Notes under the pieces: generated by a model | What the model saw: only the letters and a program-made list of their open reading frames with translations | The model's database searches: none | What the model was told of the DNA's origin: nothing | Part shown: positions 24,200 to 32,940 of the stretch, piece by piece | Position numbering within the stretch: position 1 is the stretch's first letter | Layout: each line of letters starts with the position of its first letter | Assembly: GCF_021391495.1 (NCBI RefSeq) | Contig: NZ_CP090063.1 | Coordinates: 7,130,001 to 7,194,000 of the forward strand | From: Amycolatopsis acidiphila | GTDB taxonomy: Bacteria > Actinomycetota > Actinomycetes > Mycobacteriales > Pseudonocardiaceae | Direction: 5' to 3' | DNA: 64,000 nucleotides | Translations under genes and position numbers: made by a program

Positions 24200-25415
24200 G
24201 CGTGTTGTCATCGTCGGCTCGTCGGTCGGCGGCATCCGAACCGCCCAGGAGCTGCGACGCCTTGGCTTCGACGACGACATCATGGTGCTCGGCGCAGAGG
24301 AAGAGTTGCCTTATGACAAGCCGCCGTTGACCAAGCAGCTGCTCGTCGGCGGGCAGACTGAGGACCAGATCTCACTCCTCGGTGCCGATGGCTGGGACGG
24401 GATCGGGGTCGACGGCAGGCTGGCGACGGCCGCGACCGCCGTCGACATCGATGAGCGCACGGTCACCGCCTGCGGCGAACAGATCGACTACGACTACCTC
24501 GTCATCGCCACCGGCGTCCGACCTCGAACCTTGGGCACCGGCGTCGAGAGCGTCGTCTCCGTCCGCGAACTGCGCCACGCTCGGAGCCTCCGACTGCGAC
24601 TCGCCGGGGGGCGTCCAGTGTTGGTGGTGGGCGGTGGCTTCATCGGTGCCGAGGTCGCATCGTCGGCGCGAACGCTCGGTGCCGATGTCACGATCGTCGA
24701 GGCGTTGGCGGCGCCGTTCGCGCGTGCCGTCGGCGCTGAGGTCGGCGGGCATCTCGCGTCCCTGCACCGCGACAACGGCGTCACGCTGTTGACCGGCGTG
24801 GGCGTGGAGGCCGTGGAGCAGACGTCCGAGGGTGCCGTTGTGCGGTTGTCCGATGGCACGACGCACGAGGCGGGCACGGTGGTCGTCGGGATCGGCACCA
24901 CGCCCAACACGGAGTGGCTCGACGGTTCCCGGATCCCCATCGACGATGGTGTACTGACCGACGCCAGTTGCGCCGTCCAAGCCGCTGAGGGCGTTTACGC
25001 GATCGGCGATGTTGCCCGTTCGATCGACCAAGGTGCGACGGTCTATCGACGCGTCGAACACTGGACGAACGCAGTCGAACAGGCACATATCGTCGCCAAG
25101 CAGATCATCGATCCCACCGCGCGGGTTCCGAGTGCGCGTGCGCCGTATTTCTGGTCTGACCAGTTCGGCACGAAGATTCAAATGGTCGGACGCCCGGCGG
25201 AATCCGACAGCGTGGAACTGCGTCGATTCCCGACGCCGGCCGGGGAGAAGACCATTGCGATTTACGGGCGCCAGGGCGCCTTCGCCGCATGCGTCACGTT
25301 CGGCTGGCCGCGCGCGATCGCCACGTGCCGATCCGCGTGGGAGCGAGGCAAGTCCACTGAGCACGTGCTCGCCGAACTCGAAAAGCTCTCCTCGGGCGCG
25401 CCCGTTGGCGCGTGA
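24192..25415 (+). CDS. FAD-dependent ferredoxin-NAD(P)+ reductase
   Basis: A 407-aa reductase of the BphA4/PdR type. FAD-binding VIVGSSVGGIRTAQEL lies at the N-terminus, YDKPPLTKQLL follows, ATGVRPR marks the linker, the NAD-binding VVGGGFIGAEVASSAR is at about residues 145-160, and GVYAIGDVA is the second FAD motif near 275. A reductase C-terminal domain follows (about 325-400). ATG 24192 overlaps the ferredoxin end. It supplies electrons from NAD(P)H through the ferredoxin to the oxygenase. The GSSVGG variant of the usual GxGxxG is notable but conservative. Confidence 0.93.
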   Translation: MRERVVIVGSSVGGIRTAQELRRLGFDDDIMVLGAEEELPYDKPPLTKQLLVGGQTEDQISLLGADGWDGIGVDGRLATAATAVDIDERTVTACGEQIDYDYLVIATGVRPRTLGTGVESVVSVRELRHARSLRLRLAGGRPVLVVGGGFIGAEVASSARTLGADVTIVEALAAPFARAVGAEVGGHLASLHRDNGVTLLTGVGVEAVEQTSEGAVVRLSDGTTHEAGTVVVGIGTTPNTEWLDGSRIPIDDGVLTDASCAVQAAEGVYAIGDVARSIDQGATVYRRVEHWTNAVEQAHIVAKQIIDPTARVPSARAPYFWSDQFGTKIQMVGRPAESDSVELRRFPTPAGEKTIAIYGRQGAFAACVTFGWPRAIATCRSAWERGKSTEHVLAELEKLSSGAPVGA

Positions 25416-25473
25416 CATCTTGCCCAGCGCTCACGAAGCCATTACCAACGCACCACATCGAAAGGCACCAGTA

Positions 25474-26916
25474 ATGACGGTGAAGGACCTAAGCACCGCC
25501 TCGGCGGCATCATCCCGAATCGGCGACCTGGTCGATGTCGACAGCGGTGTCATCAGCCGCGACATCTTCGTCAACGAGCAGATCCACAAATTGGAACTGG
25601 AACATCTCTTCCCGAGAGCCTGGCTCTTTGTCGGCCATGCCAGCCAGGTGCCCAACCCCGGGGATTTCTTCAGCTCTTGGATGGGCTCCGACCCGGTACT
25701 CATGACCCGTGCCACCAACGGCGATGTCTACGTTCTGCTGAACTCCTGCCGTCACCGCGGTATGCGGGTTTGCCGGTACGACGAGGGCAACACGATGCAG
25801 TTCACCTGCCCATACCACGCGTGGTCGTACTCGATGGACGGATCGCTGGTGGACGTCCCCGGCGATCTCCACGGCGTACCGCATATGAAATCGGCCTACC
25901 ACGGTCGGCTCGAGAAGGACAAGTGGGGACTTGTCCGATGCCCCCGGGTGCACAACTACAAGGGCCTCATCTTCGCATCGTGGGACGAGGACGCACCGGC
26001 GTTCCTCGACTACGTCGGTGACTTCCGCTTCTGGCTGGACAACCTCGCGGACGCGTTCGACGGACGTGCGGGCGAGACCGAAGTATTCCGTGGCGTGCTG
26101 AAGTGGCGCATCCGCTCCAATTGGAAGTTCGTATCCGAGAACTTCCTGGGTGATACCTACCATGGCGCGTCGACCCACGCCTCGGTCGAGGCGGTCGGGA
26201 TCGGTCCCGGCGGCCGGGGAAATCGCCGGCACGGTGAGCGTCAGAACCAGGGCGGATTCTCCAAAGGGCGTATGAAGACCTCCTTCCGTCTCGGTCACGG
26301 TGCGTCAGACAATCTCGACTACGAGATTCCCTATCCCGAGTTCGCCGAGCCGGATCTGACCGAGTACTTCGAGCGAGCATGGGACGTCCGCGCGGAGAAA
26401 CTCCGCGCCGAGGGCCGGGCACTTGGCGGACGCGGCCCGGCGACGCTTTTCCCGAATATGTCGTTCGCCGCGGGTTTCCCGCGCTCGATCCTGGTCGCCC
26501 ATCCGATCAGCGCCACCGAGACCGAGGTGTGGCGCTGGTTCCTCGTGGACAAGGATGCTCCGGATTTCGTCCGTGATTGGCTGCGCGAGTACTACATGCG
26601 CTACGGCGGCCCCGCGGGCATGACCGAGCAGGACGATATGGAGAACTGGGACTACGCGACCCAGGCAAGCCTGGGCGTGGTCGCCCGCCGCTACCCGTAC
26701 AACTACCAACAGGGGCTTGGCGAGGAACGGCTGAGCGATCTCGACGGCGCGGTGCACTCCGACCACGCCATCGCCGGCGAGGTCAACGCGCGAGCGTTCT
26801 ACCGCCGATGGGCCGAGTTCGTCGACAACATGTCGTGGCCCGAGCTGATGAACGTGGCCGCTGTCGACGACCGGGTCGCCAAGATCATGGAGCGCGCGAG
26901 CGAGGTGGAGGCATGA
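25474..26916 (+). CDS. aromatic ring-hydroxylating dioxygenase, Rieske alpha subunit
   Basis: A 480-aa catalytic subunit. The Rieske [2Fe-2S] ligands are C92/H94 (CRHRG) and C112/H115 (CPYHAWSY). The mononuclear iron ligands fit H230 and H235 in NFLGDTYHGASTH, with an aspartate from EQDD near 387-388. D227 is the usual bridging residue between clusters. The length and the EQDDMENW motif place it with multi-component aromatic dioxygenases. The substrate is unknown; the decarboxylase-like gene and acid-type transporter downstream suggest an aromatic carboxylate. ATGA overlap with the beta gene supports an alpha-beta complex. Confidence 0.93.
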   Translation: MTVKDLSTASAASSRIGDLVDVDSGVISRDIFVNEQIHKLELEHLFPRAWLFVGHASQVPNPGDFFSSWMGSDPVLMTRATNGDVYVLLNSCRHRGMRVCRYDEGNTMQFTCPYHAWSYSMDGSLVDVPGDLHGVPHMKSAYHGRLEKDKWGLVRCPRVHNYKGLIFASWDEDAPAFLDYVGDFRFWLDNLADAFDGRAGETEVFRGVLKWRIRSNWKFVSENFLGDTYHGASTHASVEAVGIGPGGRGNRRHGERQNQGGFSKGRMKTSFRLGHGASDNLDYEIPYPEFAEPDLTEYFERAWDVRAEKLRAEGRALGGRGPATLFPNMSFAAGFPRSILVAHPISATETEVWRWFLVDKDAPDFVRDWLREYYMRYGGPAGMTEQDDMENWDYATQASLGVVARRYPYNYQQGLGEERLSDLDGAVHSDHAIAGEVNARAFYRRWAEFVDNMSWPELMNVAAVDDRVAKIMERASEVEA

Positions 26917-27461
26917 CCGTCCCGACGCAGAGCGCCCAGCCGACCGGTATGCGGCGCGCGGAACTGCTCAGTGACATCAGCGAGTTCCTCTATTACGAGG
27001 CTGACCTCCTTGACGAGCGCCGCTATGAGGAATGGCTGGACCTGCTCGCGGACGACTACCATTATTCGGTCCCGCTCCGCATGAATGTCATGTACAACGA
27101 CGTGGCGGCGCGCGAGGAGACAAAACACGGATCCGAGGTGTGCTGGTTCGACGAACCGAAGACCACGGTGGAAAACCGCGTCCAGCAGCTGCTGACCGGC
27201 GTGCACTGGGCCGAGGAGCCCGTATCGCGTGTCTCGCACATCGTGACCAACCTGCGGATCGTAGAAGTATCCGGAGATGAAGTCGAAGTCAGCGCTCGAT
27301 TTTTCGTCTACCGTAATCGGGTGGCCGACGAGACCGACTTTTTCGTCGGGCGTCGTCGCGATTGGCTGCGGCGTACCGAGCGGGGCTGGAAGGTTTTCCG
27401 GCGAGTACTACACCTTGACCAGTCCGTGTTGATGGCGAAGAACCTCTCCGTCTTCCTCTGA
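26913..27461 (+). CDS. ring-hydroxylating dioxygenase beta subunit
   Basis: A 182-aa small subunit with the SnoaL-like cone fold of the family. The FLYYEADLLDERRYEEWLDLL block (about residues 23-43) and ADDYHYSVPLR are characteristic, and the C-terminus ends in the hydrophobic NLSVFL. The subunit is structural in alpha3beta3 oxygenases. The ATG is embedded in the alpha stop (ATGA), which implies coupled, equimolar synthesis. Confidence 0.93.
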   Translation: MTVPTQSAQPTGMRRAELLSDISEFLYYEADLLDERRYEEWLDLLADDYHYSVPLRMNVMYNDVAAREETKHGSEVCWFDEPKTTVENRVQQLLTGVHWAEEPVSRVSHIVTNLRIVEVSGDEVEVSARFFVYRNRVADETDFFVGRRRDWLRRTERGWKVFRRVLHLDQSVLMAKNLSVFL

Positions 27462-27502
27462 GTAATTCCGACCGACCGCAGTCGCGATATGAAGGGTCTG
27501 GT

Positions 27503-28456
27503 ATGAGTTGGACTGGCATCGACGGCACTCGGACTGTCGGCGTGATAGGGCTTGGCGGTATGGGCACGGCGTTATCCCGGGAATTGCTCCGGGCGAACTA
27601 CGCGGTCGTCGTCCACGATCGCCGGACGGAACGGGTAGAGGAAATTGCCGCGGCGGGCGCGGACGTCGCCGATAGCGCCGCACGGCTCGCCGAGAAGTGC
27701 CGGCTTGTCATCACATTCCTGCCCGGCCCCGCGGAGGTCGAGCAGGTATTGGTGCACGACGCGGCGAGTGTCCTGTCCCGAGCCCGCGCGGGCACGATCG
27801 TGCTGGACATGTCGACGTGTGGTCCAGACACCGCCACCCGGGTCGGTGCCGCATTCGACGCCGCGGGCTGCGTTTTCCTCGACTGCCCCGTGAGTCGTAA
27901 GGCGCCGGAAATGACCGTGCTCATCGGTGGCGAGCCGGGTGTTCTCGGTGCGGCGGAGACCGTACTGGCCGACGTGTCGCGGACGCTCGTGTATTGCGGG
28001 CATCGAGGCGCGGGGTATGCGACGAAGTTGCTCAATCAACACGTGAAGTACGCCTGGTATCTCGCCGCGTCCGAGGCTCTGTTAATTGCCCGGGAATGGG
28101 GCCTCGATGCCCCGACGGTCGCGGGGGCAATCGAGCAATGCAGCGGAGGCGACTCCGGACTGGACACGGCCGCCGAGTTCTTTCGGGGCGACACCAGCCA
28201 GATGGCGACCCACGCACCAGCCAGCACGATCCACAAGGACATGCGACTGGTCGAGCGGCTGGCCGTAGCGAGTTCCATTTCCAGTCCGACCGCCGACGTC
28301 GTGGCCGACTTTTTTGAACGAGTCGCGGAGACATCGTATTTCGAGCGCCCGTACCCCGAAAGCACCGAACTACTCGCGTGCCTGCGCCGGCAGCGCCCGA
28401 GTAGTGACGTCAGGAAAGGGGGCGCCGAATCTCGGTCGCGATCCACCTCCGCCTGA
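27503..28456 (+). CDS. NAD(P)-binding beta-hydroxyacid dehydrogenase-like protein
   Basis: A 317-aa protein of the 6-phosphogluconate/3-hydroxyisobutyrate dehydrogenase superfamily. The Rossmann motif GLGGMG is at 16-21, STCGPDTA near 104-111, and the catalytic Lys in GYATKLLNQHVKY is K175. The substrate loop usually written DAPVSGG is DCPVSRKAPEM here. Dihydrodiol dehydrogenation in such operons is normally done by an SDR, so its role is uncertain: it may oxidise the cis-diol, reduce a side chain or act elsewhere. The 41-bp gaps on both sides keep it in the operon. Confidence 0.85.
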   Translation: MSWTGIDGTRTVGVIGLGGMGTALSRELLRANYAVVVHDRRTERVEEIAAAGADVADSAARLAEKCRLVITFLPGPAEVEQVLVHDAASVLSRARAGTIVLDMSTCGPDTATRVGAAFDAAGCVFLDCPVSRKAPEMTVLIGGEPGVLGAAETVLADVSRTLVYCGHRGAGYATKLLNQHVKYAWYLAASEALLIAREWGLDAPTVAGAIEQCSGGDSGLDTAAEFFRGDTSQMATHAPASTIHKDMRLVERLAVASSISSPTADVVADFFERVAETSYFERPYPESTELLACLRRQRPSSDVRKGGAESRSRSTSA

Positions 28457-28498
28457 CCGCTGGACTCGTTCAGCATCCTCTCGATTGGAGACACCGAA

Positions 28499-29779
28499 GT
28501 GAGCACACAGCAAGCACCGGGGCCTGCTGCCGTAGCCCAACCGTCCTGGACATCGAACATGCGCTGGCGAATCGCCCTTCCGCCACTCGCGGTCATCTGG
28601 ATAGTCGGCATGATCGACAAGACCGGCGCGGGTGTCATCGCCGCCGACGGTGGCTTCCTTTCGGCCCTTCATCTCCACGGTAAAGAGAGCCTGATCGGCT
28701 TCCTCACCACCGCCACGCTCTTGTTTTACGGGGCGTCGATGCCGGTCTGGGGTATTCTGATCGACAAGTTCGGCGCCAAGCGTTGCGCGGTCACCGGTCT
28801 TGTCTTCTGGGCCGTCAGTACGACGATAGCCGCATTGGCGCCCAACTACGGCGTCCTGGTGGTGGGCCGGGCCCTGCTCGGTGTCTCCGAAGGTTTTCTC
28901 TGGCCACTGTCGAACGCCCTCACGGCCCGCTGGTTCCCACGCTCGGAGCGGTCCAGGGCCAAGTCGATATGGATCGGCGCGATCAATCTCGGATTCGCGG
29001 TCGCCGCCTATCTGATCAACGCGGCCATTACGCTGACGAACTGGCGGGGTGCCTTCTTCCTGCTGACCATTCTCGCCCTCGTGGTCTGCGTCCCGGTCGC
29101 GTTGCTGCTGCTCAAGGACGACCCGACAAAGGTCAGGCGCATGACCGCCGCGGAGCGAGCGTTCATCGCCGCTGACAGTACGGATGTCAAGCTCACTCGC
29201 GACCAGAAGCGCAGTCAGCTCCTCACCTGGCCGTATTTCATCATGATCATCGGCTGGATCGCCAACAACATCGGCGTATACGGGCTCGCGAGCTGGTTCC
29301 CGTCCTATCTCAAGGACGTACAGCACGTGGGGAAGAGCACCGCGAGCGCTTTCGTCGCACTCGCATTCGTGCTCTGCATCGTCGTCTCGCCGATCGTGGC
29401 CGTATGGATGGACCGCCGCGGCCGCAAGGCCATCTTCTCTGTTGTGGGCTTCTCCCTCGCGGCCGTCCTTCTCGTGCTCTGTCGGGTCATTCCCTCGGCG
29501 GATTTCCAACTTGCGGCAGTCATCATCGCGATCGTCGGCATCGAGGGCATGACCACACTTGCCGGCCAGGGCGTGCTGCACTCGATGGCACCCGAGCGGC
29601 GCATGGGCCGGGCGGCAGGCGTGATGATCGGCGTCGGGAACTTCGTCGGTGCCTTCGGCGCGACGGTCATGGGCGCCTTCATCCATGCCGGCGGCTACCC
29701 TGCGGCATTCGGATTCTTGATCGGCACGTTCGCGGTGGGCGCCGCCTGCGCGTTTTCACTGCACCGGCTCCGGTACTGA
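28499..29779 (+). CDS. MFS transporter, anion:cation/aromatic-acid symporter-like
   Basis: A 426-aa major-facilitator protein with 12 predicted helices. The loop 2-3 signature is GILIDKFGAKRCAV, ALLGVSEGFLWPLSNALTARWFPRSERSRA is typical of the ACS/phthalate-permease family, and VWMDRRGRKA is the mirrored loop 8-9 motif. The central loop is cytoplasmic. These carriers import organic anions such as aromatic carboxylates, which fits an uptake role for the operon's substrate. GTG 28499 has TTGGAG about a dozen bases upstream. It is intact, in contrast to the MFS relic at 22.5-22.9 kb. Confidence 0.9.
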   Translation: MSTQQAPGPAAVAQPSWTSNMRWRIALPPLAVIWIVGMIDKTGAGVIAADGGFLSALHLHGKESLIGFLTTATLLFYGASMPVWGILIDKFGAKRCAVTGLVFWAVSTTIAALAPNYGVLVVGRALLGVSEGFLWPLSNALTARWFPRSERSRAKSIWIGAINLGFAVAAYLINAAITLTNWRGAFFLLTILALVVCVPVALLLLKDDPTKVRRMTAAERAFIAADSTDVKLTRDQKRSQLLTWPYFIMIIGWIANNIGVYGLASWFPSYLKDVQHVGKSTASAFVALAFVLCIVVSPIVAVWMDRRGRKAIFSVVGFSLAAVLLVLCRVIPSADFQLAAVIIAIVGIEGMTTLAGQGVLHSMAPERRMGRAAGVMIGVGNFVGAFGATVMGAFIHAGGYPAAFGFLIGTFAVGAACAFSLHRLRY

Positions 29780-29821
29780 CCGCGATTCGGATCACCCGCG
29801 TTTCCACCGAAAGGAGTTCAC

Positions 29822-30577
29822 ATGGCCAGCGACGTGTCCGCTTCCGCGGACGACGCCTCGGGAGAGGCCGCCGCTCGCAGCATCGTCGCCACGGCGTGCA
29901 GGGCGCTTGCTCATCAGGGGCTGGCGGCCGACATCCTCGGGCATGTCAGCAAGCGCGCGGATGCCGACAGCATGTGGGTGAGGTGCCGCGGCCCGCAGGA
30001 GCGCGGGCTCCTCTTTACTCTGCCGGACGACGTCCGACGCGTGCCGATCGTCGGCGCGGCCGAGCTGCCCGACGGATACGCGGTACCCAACGAGCTACCG
30101 ATCCACACCGAGATCATGCGGGCTCGGCCGGAGGTACAATCCGTCGTCCACGTCCACCCGCCCGCGGTTGTGGCCGCCGATCTCGCGGGCTTGGAACTGC
30201 GACCCATCGTCGGCGCGTTCAACATCCCGGCGATGCGCCTCGCGCAGGACGGGATCCCCGTCTACCCGCGCAGCGTGCTGATCCGTCGGCCCGAACTCGG
30301 GCGTGCGGTCTCCGACGTCCTCGGCACGAAGCCGGTTTGCGTGCTGCGAGGTCACGGGATCGTCGCCACCGGTTCGACAGTGCAGCAAGCTGTGGTCCGA
30401 GCGCTCAACGTCGAAGCCCTCGCACGCCTCACGCTCGACGCGGGCGCGCACGGCAGCCCGGACGTCCTCTCCCCGGAGGACGTCGCCGAGCTCCCAGATC
30501 TCGGCTCAACGTTCAACGACCAGTTCCTCTGGCAAAGCCTGCTAGCAAAGCTCGAGCACGACGGCCTCGCCGTTTGA
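29822..30577 (+). CDS. class II aldolase/adducin-family protein, candidate aromatic decarboxylase
   Basis: A 251-aa class II aldolase fold protein. Zinc ligands are H110 and H112 (HVHPPAVV) and H178 (LRGHGIV), with acidic E91 in PNELPIHTE. Family members include 3,4-dihydroxyphthalate and dihydroxycumate-carboxylate decarboxylases of aromatic pathways; ILGHVSKR and CRGPQERGLLFT resemble that branch. Decarboxylation of a diol-carboxylate after dehydrogenation would give a catechol. No ring-cleavage dioxygenase is encoded nearby, so the pathway must continue elsewhere. AAGGAG precedes the ATG. It is the last operon gene. Confidence 0.85.
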   Translation: MASDVSASADDASGEAAARSIVATACRALAHQGLAADILGHVSKRADADSMWVRCRGPQERGLLFTLPDDVRRVPIVGAAELPDGYAVPNELPIHTEIMRARPEVQSVVHVHPPAVVAADLAGLELRPIVGAFNIPAMRLAQDGIPVYPRSVLIRRPELGRAVSDVLGTKPVCVLRGHGIVATGSTVQQAVVRALNVEALARLTLDAGAHGSPDVLSPEDVAELPDLGSTFNDQFLWQSLLAKLEHDGLAV

Positions 30578-30642
30578 GAGGTTCCATCGTGCCGAGTGCG
30601 CGTGTCCGGCAGTATCGGCGGGGAGGTGTCCCTACGTGGTTG

Positions 30643-31002
30643 TCAAGCGGCGGCTGCGGTGGGAACTGGTTCGGGGTGGTGGTAGTGGGTGCCGTTGCGG
30701 AGCATGGCGTAGAGGACATCGCAGCGGCGGCGGGCGAGGCGGTTCTGTTTCTTGCCCTCGGCTCGTTTGCGGTCGTGGTGGGCCCGGCTGACCGGGTCGG
30801 ACAGCGAGGCGAACGCGGCGAGGAAGAGCGCGCGTTTGAGCTGGCGGTCGCCGGTGCGGGCGGGTGCTCGCCCTTGATGCTGGTGACGGTCTGCTCGGCC
30901 AGTGCGGTCATGATCGCCTCGACCAGCCGCTCGCCCATGCGGGGCGCGTGGGCCTTGGCGATCGCGGTGAGTTTGCGGCGGCCGGCTTTGGCGATGCCGG
31001 CC
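30643..31002 (-). mobile_element. IS110-family transposase remnant
   Basis: Minus-strand coding relic of the C-terminal part of an IS110/IS1111-type transposase. It has GIAKAGRRKLTAIAKAH, then an internal deletion, then RQLKRALFLAAFASLSDPVSR, KRAEGKK and the terminal RRRCDVLYAMLRNGTHYHHP, with one frame change between. The N-terminal DEDD catalytic domain is absent, so it is inactive. It is fused in frame to the end of a squalene-cyclase-like gene and lies just past the catabolic operon, marking a recombination scar. Confidence 0.82.
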
Positions 31003-31889
31003 GGCACGTCGACCTCGAACCACACCCGCCCGGGGTGCCGGCCGGCTTGGCGCCAGGTCCCGTCCGGCTGCCTTGCCGCGCGGATGAGCTCGATGGCGTC
31101 GGCCATCCGCGGATCCGGTCCCGTGCCGTCGAGCCTGGTGGCCTGGCGGAAGTACTCGGCCGCGTTGAGCACGTTGTAGGACCAGCGGAACGGGTAGGCG
31201 AAGCGCTCGACCCACGGCGCCACCGGTTCGCCCGTCGAGAGGCGGCGGAGGAGCCCGCGCTGGAGGAGGTACTCCTCACCGGCACGGCGGGCAGCGCGGG
31301 TCGCGTCGGTGCCGTCGGTCGCGGCGTCGTAGGCGAGGAGTCCCTTGAGGGAGTTGAGCGTCGAGTGGAACGACGAGCGCGTCGAGCCCTCGACCCACTC
31401 GCAGTTCCAGCCGCCGTCGGGCAGGCGGTGCTCGAGGAACCAGTCGACGATGCCGGTGATGTCGGCGCCGAGCCACAGTCCGTTCGCGGTCGTCCAGGCG
31501 TTGATGCAGCAGTCGACTTCACCGTCCCAGTACGGCAGGTTGTCGTACTCCCAGCGGCAGTTCTCGGCGAGGAGTTCGACGGTGCGGCGTTCGCGCAGGA
31601 CGGCGGGGTCGAGGCCCCACTCGCGCAACGAGTTGAGCGTCCAGGTGGTCGCGGTCCAGGGCTGGCCGTCCTCGGAACGCTGGAAGTCGGCGGGGAAGAA
31701 CGCGCCACCTGCCCACTGGCCGTCCGGCTCCTGCAGCGCGAGCAGGCGCGAGCCGAAGCCCTCGGTGGCGATCCTGGCTCGCGTCGCTTCCCACACCCGG
31801 GGCGGTTCGTGCAGGAGGTCGCGCTCGACCTGCCAGCGCAACGCGGGATCCGAGTCGCGGAGCCACGCGGCGAGGTCCCTGGTCCCCAT
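31003..31889 (-). pseudogene. squalene-cyclase-like alpha/alpha-toroid protein, 3' end replaced by IS110
   Basis: From ATG 31889 about 296 codons encode an alpha/alpha-barrel protein with repeated motifs such as QEPDGQWAGGAFF, HRLPDGGWNCEW and RQPDGTWRQAGRHPG, as in prenyltransferase/squalene-cyclase-like proteins of unknown function. Its natural end would follow GRVWFEVDVPAG with a short tail. Instead the frame runs on into IS110 transposase sequence to a stop near 30513. Function is unknown and probably impaired; most of the barrel is intact. Confidence 0.75.
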
Positions 31890-32022
31890 GGGGGGACTTT
31901 AGCCGTTTTCGGCGGAGTGCCGGGGGGCCACGAGCGGGTGCGCTAACGATTGGAGGGTCATCTCCGATCACCAATGGAACGCACGATCCCCTCCCAAGAG
32001 GGCGAGAAAGGCCAGGCACACT

Positions 32023-32940
32023 TTGAGCGACTTGAAGCTCTTCCGCATCAGTCACGGGAAGGCCGAGGAGCTGGCCGGCAGCTCGGTGGCGCTGGAGCGT
32101 CAACTCCAGCGCACGATCGAGGCCAATATGGAGACGTTGTTCGGGGTGCGCTTTCTCGCCACCGAATATTCGACCGGACCGCAGCACCGAGGCCGTATCG
32201 ACTCGCTCGGGATAGACGAAACCGGTTCGCCGGTCATCTTCGAATACAAACGCTCCCGGGACGAGAACGTCATCAACCAGGGCTTGTTCTACCTCGACGG
32301 GTTACTCGACCACCGGGCCGAGTTTCAGCTCCTGGTCATGAACCGGCGTGGGGCGGCAGAAGCCGACCAGATCGACTGGAGCAACCCCAGACTGGTCTGT
32401 GTTGCCGGAGACTTCACCCGGTACGACGAGTACGCCGTCCGGCAGAACAACCGCAACATCGAACTGGTCCGCTATCGGGACTTCAATGGTGAGCTTCTGG
32501 CGCTCGAACTGCTCACGTCCGTCACCACCACAGGGCCCGCAGGAAATGTCGAACGCGCGAAACCAGAATCAGTCACCACCGGCGAGACAACTGTCCTCGA
32601 ATATCTGGCCAAGGCGCCGGACGGCCTCAAGAACCTTTATGACGACCTCGATTCGCAGCTCACCGCCTATGGTGACGACGTTCAGAAGACCGCCCGCAAG
32701 AACTACTTCGCCTACAAGCGGCTCAAGAACTTCGCCTGCGTCGAGGTGCATCCCCAGAGCCGAGCACTGCTCGTCTATCTCAAGGTCAACCCGGACTCGA
32801 TAGATCTCGAGGACGGGTTTTCACGCGACGTGCGGAACATCGGGCACTTCGGCACCGGCAGCTTGGAACTACGCATCAGAACACCTGAGGACCTGCTCAG
32901 GGCCGAGCCCTACCTGCGGACGAGCTATGACGCAAGCTGA
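32023..32940 (+). CDS. PD-(D/E)XK nuclease-like protein with DUF5655 domain
   Basis: A 305-aa protein. The N-terminal half has a restriction-endonuclease-like core: D60 in GRIDSLGID and E74-x-K76 in PVIFEYKR, the PD-(D/E)XK triad, followed by VINQGLFYLDGLLDH. The C-terminal third (about 195-300) is a DUF5655-like domain with KNYFAYKR and ACVEVHPQSRALLVYLKV. The start is TTG 32023. It overlaps the following HhH gene by 14 bases, which suggests a functional pair. A role in DNA repair or phage defence is a guess. Confidence 0.8.
   Translation: MSDLKLFRISHGKAEELAGSSVALERQLQRTIEANMETLFGVRFLATEYSTGPQHRGRIDSLGIDETGSPVIFEYKRSRDENVINQGLFYLDGLLDHRAEFQLLVMNRRGAAEADQIDWSNPRLVCVAGDFTRYDEYAVRQNNRNIELVRYRDFNGELLALELLTSVTTTGPAGNVERAKPESVTTGETTVLEYLAKAPDGLKNLYDDLDSQLTAYGDDVQKTARKNYFAYKRLKNFACVEVHPQSRALLVYLKVNPDSIDLEDGFSRDVRNIGHFGTGSLELRIRTPEDLLRAEPYLRTSYDAS

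Noticed and set aside
20985..31002. Integrative element with att repeats at tRNA-Arg
   Set aside because: No second copy of the tRNA 3' end and no integrase gene was found; only the composition and the scars support acquisition.
31950..32492. 180-codon plus-strand frame overlapping the nuclease gene
   Set aside because: Out of frame with the PD-(D/E)XK protein and without any recognisable domain.
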